Assembly (NCBI GenBank): GCA_002897635.1
Contig: BDTD01000006.1
Span: 70,152 to 110,043, forward strand
Source of the DNA: a bacterium BMS3Abin11
GTDB lineage: Bacteria; Pseudomonadota; Gammaproteobacteria; BMS3Bbin11
Direction: 5' to 3'
DNA length: 39,892 nt
Shown: in pieces, positions 34,048 through 39,892 of the stretch
Position numbering within the stretch: position 1 is the stretch's first letter
Layout of the letters: each line of letters begins with the position of its first letter
Position numbers and translations under genes: made by a program
The notes under the pieces: model-generated
Told to the model about the DNA's origin: nothing
What the model saw: only the letters and a program-made list of their open reading frames with translations
The model's database searches: none

Positions 34048-34902
34048 ATGGATACAAATAATGGTATGAGCGCAAATGACGAATCAAGGTTTAGCTCGGA
34101 TCAACCAGACGAGTTGAAGAATATTATCGAAGCGGCAATCATGGTCAGTGAAGTGCCGATTACTGTTGATCGCATACTTGGAATGTTTCTCGATGCAACA
34201 AAACCGGAACGTGCGACAGTAAAAGAATTATTGCTTGAGCTTGAACAGGATTATGCAAAACGTGGTTTTGAACTCAGGTGCATCGATAAGGGTTATCGAC
34301 TGCAAACCCGTGAAGAATACTCTCCCTGGCTGGCTCGTTTAAGTACCGGCAGACAGCCGCGCTACTCACGTGCCATGCTCGAAACCCTGGCTATTATCGC
34401 CTATAGGCAACCGGTCACGCGTGGTGAAATCGAGGAAATACGTGGGGTCGCTGTCAGTACTGATATAATACGAACCCTGCAGGAAAGAGAATGGATACGT
34501 CAGCTTGGAGTACGCGATGTGCCGGGAAAACCTGCCCTGTTTGGAACCACAAAAAACTTTCTTGAATACTTTAGTCTTGAAGGCCTGAGTCAGTTGCCGA
34601 CGCTGCAGGATATCCGTGATATGGATACCATTGCTGCTGAACTTAACATGGAGTTGCCGCTTGAGGATAATGCAGTGGACAGGCCTGATGACAAAATTGA
34701 CAATGAAGCAAAAAGTGCGGCTGAAAAAAATTCGCAAGCCGATATGCTGGAAAATTTGCCGGTTACTGATGACCGTCAACCTGTAGAAAACGCTTCATCA
34801 AATGATGAGAATTTAGTGACAACAGACGATTCCTCAGAAAATGAAGAATCTCCTGTTAAGAAAATTAATGAAACAGACAGCAATCAGAAAAAATCGGGTT
34901 GA
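34048..34902 (+). CDS. scpB: Segregation and condensation protein ScpB
   Basis: A 284-residue partner of ScpA in the SMC complex. Two winged-helix domains fill about residues 20-190 ('LKNIIEAAIMVSEVPITVDRILGMF', 'SRAMLETLAIIAYRQPVTRGEIEEIRGVAVSTDIIRTLQEREWIRQLGVRDVPGKPALFGTTKNFLEYFSL'). The C-terminal 90 residues are an acidic, Asn/Ser-rich, probably disordered tail of a kind that varies in the family. The ATG at 34048 is 3 bp after repeat E4, whose right arm replaces the usual ribosome-site region; no strong site is seen. rluB follows at 12 bp. Confidence 0.95.
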   Translation: MDTNNGMSANDESRFSSDQPDELKNIIEAAIMVSEVPITVDRILGMFLDATKPERATVKELLLELEQDYAKRGFELRCIDKGYRLQTREEYSPWLARLSTGRQPRYSRAMLETLAIIAYRQPVTRGEIEEIRGVAVSTDIIRTLQEREWIRQLGVRDVPGKPALFGTTKNFLEYFSLEGLSQLPTLQDIRDMDTIAAELNMELPLEDNAVDRPDDKIDNEAKSAAEKNSQADMLENLPVTDDRQPVENASSNDENLVTTDDSSENEESPVKKINETDSNQKKSG

Positions 34903-34914
34903 AGCCAAATATTA

Positions 34915-35835
34915 ATGAAACCTGAGCGTATCCAGAAGGTTATGGCGCAGGCCGGTGTTGGCTCACGACGGCAGATAGAATCATGGATCAGGGAAGGCAG
35001 AATTTCTGTTGATGGCAGGCCGGCAGAGATTGGCCAGTTGATTACCCGTGAACAGCGCTTCACCCTCAATGGAAAGCCACTGAGATTAAGGCAGAAGGCA
35101 CCGACCCGAGTTATCATACTAAACAAACCGGAAGGCACGATATGCTCAAGAAACGATCCAGAACACAGTAATACTGTTTTTGAATTATTACCGCGCACCA
35201 AACATGATCGCTGGGTGCTAGTGGGCCGGCTGGATATAAATACCTCCGGTCTGTTGCTGGTAACCAATAACGGCGAACTGGCCAACCGACTGATGCACCC
35301 GTCATATGAGATAGAACGTGAATACGCTGTGCGTGTACTGGGTGAAGCGACGCCCGAACAATTACAGCAACTGCTGGATGGAATAGAACTCGAGGACGGG
35401 CCTGCATCCTTCCTCAGTATCGGCGAAAGCGAAGGGTCTGGGAGCAACCACTGGTACCATGTGGTTTTGAAAGAAGGCAGGAACCGTGAAGTCCGCCGTC
35501 TGTGGGAGGCGGTAGGTTTGAAAGTCAGCCGCTTGATTCGTATCCGTTATGGCATGATAGCTCTGCCGCGATTGTTGCGAGGCCAGCACAAAGATCTCCC
35601 CGAAAAACAGATCACTGCACTGATGCAGTCAGTGGGTATGCGGAATAAACCAGAAAAAAAGATACCAGAAAAAAACAGACCGGGAAAAAAGGCAGGGGCC
35701 GGTCAGAAAAAAAGACAGAAGAAGGATGCTCATAAAGAAGCAAGCAGAGATAACTCCCGGGATTCTCTTTACGGAAAGCATAGAAGAAGTAAAAAGACCG
35801 ATCGCCAACCGGTGCGACGTCGTACTCGTCGATGA
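34915..35835 (+). CDS. rluB: 23S rRNA pseudouridine synthase RluB
   Basis: A 306-residue RsuA-family enzyme that makes pseudouridine in 23S rRNA (U2605 in E. coli). Seen: an S4 domain at the N-terminus ('ERIQKVMAQAGVGSRRQIESWIREGRISVDG'), the catalytic-Asp motif 'GRLDINTSGLLLVTNNGELANRLMHPS', and 'GRNREVRRLWEAVGLKVSRLIRIRYG'. The last 80 residues are a Lys/Arg-rich tail, as is usual for RluB. Position after scpB is the standard gammaproteobacterial order. Its stop overlaps the next start (ATGA at 35832-35835). Confidence 0.94.
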   Translation: MKPERIQKVMAQAGVGSRRQIESWIREGRISVDGRPAEIGQLITREQRFTLNGKPLRLRQKAPTRVIILNKPEGTICSRNDPEHSNTVFELLPRTKHDRWVLVGRLDINTSGLLLVTNNGELANRLMHPSYEIEREYAVRVLGEATPEQLQQLLDGIELEDGPASFLSIGESEGSGSNHWYHVVLKEGRNREVRRLWEAVGLKVSRLIRIRYGMIALPRLLRGQHKDLPEKQITALMQSVGMRNKPEKKIPEKNRPGKKAGAGQKKRQKKDAHKEASRDNSRDSLYGKHRRSKKTDRQPVRRRTRR

Positions 35836-36494
35836 GTAAAAAGAACCGATTCGTCCACATATACGAACTACTCGATACACACCATGGCCCACAAAACTGG
35901 TGGCCGGCCGATACGCCCTTTGAGGTGATGGTCGGTGCGGTACTGGTACAAAATACCACATGGAGAAACGCTAGTGCAGCAATCAGCTGTCTGAAAAAGG
36001 CCAGATTAATGTCCCCATCCGCCATCAGAAATACACCCATTAATGACCTTGCTGACTTTATCGTCAGTAGCGGCTATTTCAATATTAAAGCACAGCGATT
36101 AATGGCACTGTGTGAATGGCTGGAAGAAAGTGGCGGTATTGATCAAATTCAACGACAATCATTAAAGCCATTACGCAGGAACCTTCTTAGTGTGCATGGC
36201 ATTGGGCCCGAAACGGCCGATGATATTCTACTCTATGCATTTGACAGACCGGTTTTTGTGATTGATTCCTATACGCGTAGATTGTTTTCAAGACTTGGAC
36301 TGATTTGGCGTGAAGCGGGTTATGAATCCTTGCGCGGATGTTTTGAAAAGGCACTTGAAAGAGATGTGGGAGTTTTTAATCAATATCATGCTTTGATTGT
36401 TGTTCATGCAAAGGGCACCTGTAAGAAGCAACCGAGATGTGAGACGTGTTGCCTGGCAGTGTTGTGTGACGGCGTGGTGGAAAATATTTTATAA
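35832..36494 (+). CDS. Endonuclease III-like HhH-GPD DNA glycosylase with Fe-S cluster
   Basis: A 220-residue HhH-GPD protein. Seen: 'LVQNTTWRNASAAISCLKKA', the hairpin 'LLSVHGIGPETADDILLYAF', the catalytic Asp in 'FVIDSYTRRLFSRLG', and a C-terminal cluster motif C-x5-C-x2-C-x5-C ('CKKQPRCETCCLAVLC'). In endonuclease III the hairpin carries a catalytic Lys (GRKTA); here the place is Glu (GPETA), so a monofunctional glycosylase without lyase activity is expected, as for many proteins of this subgroup. The substrate base is unknown. It overlaps rluB by 4 nt, hence co-translated. Confidence 0.9.
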   Translation: MSKKNRFVHIYELLDTHHGPQNWWPADTPFEVMVGAVLVQNTTWRNASAAISCLKKARLMSPSAIRNTPINDLADFIVSSGYFNIKAQRLMALCEWLEESGGIDQIQRQSLKPLRRNLLSVHGIGPETADDILLYAFDRPVFVIDSYTRRLFSRLGLIWREAGYESLRGCFEKALERDVGVFNQYHALIVVHAKGTCKKQPRCETCCLAVLCDGVVENIL

Positions 36495-36540
36495 TGGTGC
36501 CTATATTGAACTTAATTCCAGCCGTAAAAAGGAATATAGA

Positions 36541-37641
36541 ATGGATATATTAGTAAATACTAAAAACTGGTTAATCGGAATTTTCGGTACCGAAACCTGG
36601 ATGATTCAAGTCTTTATCGTAATTTTTGCAGCTCTAGTTTTTGATTTAATTCAAAAACGAATGATTAAAAAGCTGCTTGCCAAAACAGAGAAAACAAAAA
36701 CCCCCTGGGATGACGCATTAGTAACATCAATCCAGAAACCCCTGAGTCTGTTTATATGGGTGCTAGGAATCAGCTTCGGCGCAGATATTATTAGGGTTCA
36801 TGCAGATGCAACGATCTTTGATGCAGTACCAGTTCTTCGCGATGTCGGTGTCATTTCTTCCATCATCTGGTTCATGCTTCGATTTATTCACCAGGCCGAA
36901 AAGAACATTATTTGCTACCGTAAAGATGAAGATGATGCCATCGATGCTACAACAGTTACTGCAATAGCCAAGTTGTTACGCCTGTCAGTAATTATCACCG
37001 GTGCTCTGGTGATCTTGCAGGCGCTCGGCATTAGCATCACCGGCCTGCTGGCTTTCGGTGGTATTGGTGGAATCGCCATAGGTTTTGCAGCAAAGGATCT
37101 ACTCGCCAATTTTTTTGGCGGCTTGATGATCTATATGGATAGACCCTTTTGCGTTGGTGACTGGATCAGGTCATCCGATAAAGAAATTGAAGGAACGGTA
37201 GAATATATAGGCTGGCGTCTGACACGAATACGTACCTTTGATAAACGGCCTCTATATGTGCCGAATTCTGTGTTTGCCAACATTGCTGTTGAAAATGCGT
37301 CACGCATGACTAACCGTAGAATTAAGGAAACCATTGGTATCCGGTATGAGGATGCAGATAAGATGGATGCTATTGTCAGTGATGTAAAAGAGATGCTGAG
37401 AAATCATCAGGAAATTGATGCTTCTATGACATTGATAGTGAATTTCGATACCTTTGCTGCTTCATCACTGGATTTTTTTATCTATACTTTTACAAAAACA
37501 ACAGAGTGGGTGCGCTTCCACGAAATAAAACAGGATGTCCTGTTGAAGGTTCTTAGAATTATTGAATCACATGAGGCAGAGTGTGCATTTCCAACGACAA
37601 CACTGCATGTTGCCAGTGTTGAGAATGCAGCTGAAAATTAA
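36541..37641 (+). CDS. MscS-family mechanosensitive channel
   Basis: A 366-residue inner-membrane channel with four to five helices. The pore helix and following beta domain read 'ALGISITGLLAFGGIGGIAIGFAAKDLLANFFGGLMIYMDRPFCVGDWI' and 'GTVEYIGWRLTRIRTFDKRPLYVPNSVFANIAVENASRMTNRRIKETIGIRYED', diagnostic of MscS. It opens on membrane tension to release solutes after osmotic downshock. The ATG at 36541 follows AAAAAGGA; the frame is open upstream into the glycosylase gene but that part is not used. A hairpin follows the stop. Confidence 0.93.
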   Translation: MDILVNTKNWLIGIFGTETWMIQVFIVIFAALVFDLIQKRMIKKLLAKTEKTKTPWDDALVTSIQKPLSLFIWVLGISFGADIIRVHADATIFDAVPVLRDVGVISSIIWFMLRFIHQAEKNIICYRKDEDDAIDATTVTAIAKLLRLSVIITGALVILQALGISITGLLAFGGIGGIAIGFAAKDLLANFFGGLMIYMDRPFCVGDWIRSSDKEIEGTVEYIGWRLTRIRTFDKRPLYVPNSVFANIAVENASRMTNRRIKETIGIRYEDADKMDAIVSDVKEMLRNHQEIDASMTLIVNFDTFAASSLDFFIYTFTKTTEWVRFHEIKQDVLLKVLRIIESHEAECAFPTTTLHVASVENAAEN

Positions 37642-37651
37642 TAAGAAGCAG

Positions 37652-37678
37652 CCTGTTCGGTTTTGCTCTACGAACAGG
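37652..37678 (+). terminator. Hairpin after the MscS gene
   Basis: CCTGTTCG (37652-37659) pairs with CGAACAGG (37671-37678) around an 11-nt loop, followed by only TTTC. The stem is clear and the T-run weak, so this may be a weak terminator. Confidence 0.45.
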
Positions 37679-38008
37679 TTTCAATATCAAAAAGCAAAAA
37701 ATACTCATTACTCCAGCACACTTCTAGTCGGATGAGTATATTTGCAAAAAATGGGATCTGACTCGGGTTCTCCTGGCTCTGTTTTTAAAAACCATTGATG
37801 TTAAAAAATTATATGTGATACACCTTGCCAAGTCTGTCAAGTGGACTATGCTTTTAAACGGGTGAAGTAATAACGATATTCTTGCAGTGGACGATAGAGA
37901 GCTAGATGGTGGCTATGTATGGCCTGGTATCAGGTTCCAGGCTGTGGAGTCCGGCAAATCACTAAATAATTTTAGTATATCAATTCTTAAAAATTAGAGG
38001 GTAAAGCG
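37679..38008. other. Intergenic region without a supported gene
   Basis: About 330 bp between the MscS hairpin and the orphan gene at 38009. I see no RNA gene. A 36-codon frame from GTG 37887 to TAG 37995 has no recognisable content. A ribosome site (GAGGG) for the next gene lies at its right end. Confidence 0.4.
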
Positions 38009-38671
38009 ATGAAAAAATTCATTCTTGTCGATAAACAGGGTAACACCAGTGACCAGCAGCACATAGAAACTGGTAAATTTCATATGAAAGATGGCGATGC
38101 GGTAAATAAGTCTGTCGCGATTATCATGAATAGCGGAGATAATTCCCCCATTCTAGCGGTGTTGAATTATCCTGACACTATTGATGATGGGCTTAAAATG
38201 TTTTTGTTACATGTATGGAATCTTGACAATGAAGGATATTCCATTGTTAAAGAAGTAGAGTTACCGACAATTACTGCTGAACATAAGCTTACCTTTGCGA
38301 TTAAGGCGGTCGGAGCAATTTATGACTTTCCTGCCTATAAGAAGTGGGCTGATGGATGGGTTAGTGGGAGTGATCATTCTATGGATTCGCTTAAAATCAT
38401 AACAAGTAAGGTCGAGGATGAAATTAAAGAGCTGGATAATATACAGAAAATTTCCTATTCAATGGGCCTTGATCTTGATGAAAAGGACGGTGTGAAAAAG
38501 GCCCAGTTCGAAAGAGCCAGAGTGGTATTTCATGCAGCTGCGCTGTCGCAGAATTCTCTGGAAGACAAGTACTTCAATACGAAAATTGCACAAGTCTTCA
38601 ATGGTATAGAAGAGTTCGTCGATTCAGAGAGTCTAATCAATATGTCTGATGATGTACTTCAGGCAGCTTAA
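38009..38671 (+). CDS. Protein of unknown function
   Basis: A 220-residue cytosolic protein I do not recognise. The N-terminal half reads as mixed strand/helix ('KKFILVDKQGNTSDQQHIETGKFHMKDGDAVNKSVAIIMNSG', 'PILAVLNYPDTIDDGLKMFLLHVWN'), the C-terminal half is helical ('SLKIITSKVEDEIKELDNIQKISYSMGLDLDEKDGVKKAQFERARVVFHAAALSQ'). No signal peptide, membrane helix, metal motif or cysteine is present. A GAGGG ribosome site precedes the ATG and a strong terminator follows, so it is a single-gene transcription unit. It lies near the IS110 remnant, in a zone that may be accessory. Confidence 0.75.
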   Translation: MKKFILVDKQGNTSDQQHIETGKFHMKDGDAVNKSVAIIMNSGDNSPILAVLNYPDTIDDGLKMFLLHVWNLDNEGYSIVKEVELPTITAEHKLTFAIKAVGAIYDFPAYKKWADGWVSGSDHSMDSLKIITSKVEDEIKELDNIQKISYSMGLDLDEKDGVKKAQFERARVVFHAAALSQNSLEDKYFNTKIAQVFNGIEEFVDSESLINMSDDVLQAA

Positions 38672-38690
38672 AAGAAACCCAGGTTTTGTG

Positions 38691-38731
38691 AGTGTTTCGT
38701 CCTTCGTGGACGAGGCACTTTCGTTTTTTAT
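38691..38731 (+). terminator. Intrinsic terminator after the orphan gene
   Basis: AGTGTTTCGTCC (38691-38702) pairs with GGACGAGGCACT (38708-38719), with two G-T pairs, around a TTCGT loop, followed by TTCGTTTTTTATTTT. This is a strong Rho-independent terminator. Confidence 0.88.
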
Positions 38732-38890
38732 TTTAAGGCAGTAAAAGAGTTGATGTTGAAAACATTTAAACCATAATAATTACATCCAGCAGACTGTCAA
38801 ACTTATCATGATTTTTGCTATTGCAAAAAGTCGCACCAAATATGCCAGCCGCTGATACAAGCGTTATAAGGCAAAAGACGTAGTGCAATA

Positions 38891-39619
38891 ATGAAAGTTG
38901 TCTTACTACCAGGATTAGATGGAACAGGGATTTTATTTAAACCATTAACTGACGCTTTATCAAAAGATATAGATACGATGGTTATATCATATCCTCCAGA
39001 TTTAAATATGAGCTATCGAGAATTAGTAGAGTTTGTTATGGGCCAACTTCCCAAAGAAGAATTTATCTTAGTTGGGGAGTCATTTTCTGGGCCTATTGCA
39101 TATCAGATAGCATTACTTAAACCAAAGACTATTAAATCGGTAATATTTGTAGCAACCTTTCTCGAGAATCCACGGCGGTATTTTCTAAATTTATCCAGAT
39201 TACTTCCAAAGAATTTTATTCTGACAATGCCTATACCGGATTTTATCGTGAGATATTTCATATTGGGTTCGGCTGTAGACAGGCAGGTTATAAATTTATA
39301 CAAACAAACGATAAAAAAAAGATCACCAAGCGTCCTTTCGTTTAGGCTAAATGAAATAAGTAAACTTTCGGCAAGTAAGGAACCATGTGATTTAAGAGCA
39401 ATATACATACAGGCAACGAATGATTTGCTGGTTCCAGGTTCATGTGTGGAGGTATTTAAAAAAGTGTTTAAAAGATTAAATGTATTTCGTGTAAGAGGCT
39501 CTCATTTTATACTACAAACAAACCCAATAGCTTGTGCGGAAATCATAGAAAATGAAATACGCTTTATAACAGGGCAGTCAACCATTTCCATGGTTTGTCA
39601 CGACTGCAAAGGATTATAA
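38891..39619 (+). CDS. Alpha/beta hydrolase
   Basis: A 242-residue alpha/beta-hydrolase: 'VVLLPGLDGTGILFKPL' (oxyanion region), the nucleophile elbow G-E-S-F-S-G with Ser near residue 59, 'IYIQATNDLLVPGS' containing the likely acid, and 'RVRGSHFILQTNP' with the catalytic His. The substrate is unknown. No signal peptide. Its base composition is clearly more AT-rich than the housekeeping genes, and its 3' end overlaps a truncated IS110 transposase frame by 22 nt, so it may be acquired DNA. The ATG at 38891 has no obvious ribosome site. Confidence 0.85.
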   Translation: MKVVLLPGLDGTGILFKPLTDALSKDIDTMVISYPPDLNMSYRELVEFVMGQLPKEEFILVGESFSGPIAYQIALLKPKTIKSVIFVATFLENPRRYFLNLSRLLPKNFILTMPIPDFIVRYFILGSAVDRQVINLYKQTIKKRSPSVLSFRLNEISKLSASKEPCDLRAIYIQATNDLLVPGSCVEVFKKVFKRLNVFRVRGSHFILQTNPIACAEIIENEIRFITGQSTISMVCHDCKGL

Positions 39620-39892
39620 AATAATTTCTTTTTGTCTCCCGTTGAGTGTTCCGAGGGGGTTAGCCATAAAAAACTCATCAGTTGTTTGGGATTATCAAAT
39701 CGGGTTAAATCACCAAGTTCTGCCATCATGGTCACGGCAACAACCATTCTCACACCTCGCAATGCCATCAGTGATTGAACAATGGGGTATAAACGCCATT
39801 GTTTTGTGTGGGTTAGAATCTCCTGCTCCAGGCGTTTAACCCGTGCATTGGCTTCTGTGACTGTGTTGACGTATTCCTGAAATACAAAGATC
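39598..39892 (-). pseudogene. IS110-family transposase, C-terminally truncated and cut by the window edge
   Basis: The minus-strand frame entering at the right edge reads 'FQEYVNTVTEANARVKRLEQEI', 'WRLYPIVQSLMALRGVRMVVAVTMMAELGDL', 'RFDNPKQLMSFLWLTPSEHSTGDKKK', the Transposase_20 region of IS110 transposases. After this point the usual 'GxITKxGN' part is absent; the frame runs into unrelated sequence and stops at 39598-39600 inside the hydrolase 3' end. The element is thus broken on its 3' side. The N-terminal DEDD part lies beyond the window. Confidence 0.85.

Noticed and set aside
37887-37997. 36-codon frame before the orphan gene
   Set aside because: GTG start without ribosome site and no similarity I can name; may be chance or an old fragment.
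38861-38872. GCGTTATAAGGC before the AT-rich hydrolase, resembling the right half of an integron attC site
   Set aside because: No complementary left half (GCCTTATAAC-like) or paired stem is found within 150 bp upstream, no second site follows the gene, and the GTTRRRY rule is not met.
39642-39839. Plus-strand 65-codon frame at the right end
   Set aside because: It is the antisense of the clear IS110 transposase frame.
1-39892. CRISPR arrays, tRNA or rRNA genes, prophage or toxin-antitoxin modules
   Set aside because: I found no regularly spaced repeats, no tRNA- or rRNA-like segments and no phage or toxin-antitoxin genes by reading the window; this was by eye, not by a dedicated search.

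Overview
The window looks like a gammaproteobacterial chromosome segment. The housekeeping set (apbC, dcd, aroC, trhP, yciO, an M50 site-2 protease, trpS, scpA-scpB-rluB) reads like that of Chromatiales/Thiotrichales-type sulfur or iron oxidisers or a biocathode relative. This placement is inferred from gene content and protein wording, not from a search.

Region 1 (about 1-17,430) is a c-type cytochrome locus. It holds a dihaem cytochrome (minus strand), an NHL-propeller lipoprotein (NHL1), a tetrahaem cytochrome resembling the filament-forming OmcE type (CytE), a parvulin-type foldase, a 622-residue beta-barrel protein, trihaem cytochrome A1, a fused cytochrome c5-trihaem protein B1, and an all-helical periplasmic protein H1. 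After a minus-strand Sel1 gene come H2, B2, A2, NHL2 and an 11-haem cytochrome whose N-terminus repeats the CytE fold. ResB and CcsA (System II haem attachment) follow, with resB overlapping the 11-haem gene by 4 nt. Gene classes are therefore mirrored around the Sel1 gene although all copies are transcribed the same way. The set fits a trans-envelope electron conduit (barrel plus foldase plus extracellular and periplasmic haem proteins). From memory, an undecahaem-centred cluster ('uet') was proposed for electron uptake in Candidatus Tenderia electrophaga and is the comparison to make.

Region 2 (17,480-25,500) carries a YqaA-like membrane protein, apbC, dcd, a small unknown gene, aroC, an MFS transporter, trhP and a class II HDAC-like deacetylase. 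Region 3 (25,570-29,370) is an extracytoplasmic binding protein overlapping a PAS-GGDEF-EAL sensor. Region 4 (29,380-37,640) holds a BolA-like protein, a YciI-like protein, yciO, the M50 protease, trpS, scpA, scpB, rluB, an endonuclease III-like protein and an MscS channel. Region 5 (38,000-end) has an orphan gene, a low-GC hydrolase and a truncated IS110 transposase.

The most unusual non-coding signal is a family of about 265-275 bp repeats after apbC, before trpS and between scpA and scpB. Each folds into a long outer stem, two large hairpins and a short central hairpin. Arm sequences differ between copies while pairing and one loop sequence are kept. One copy supplies the trpS start codon and another the scpA stop codon.
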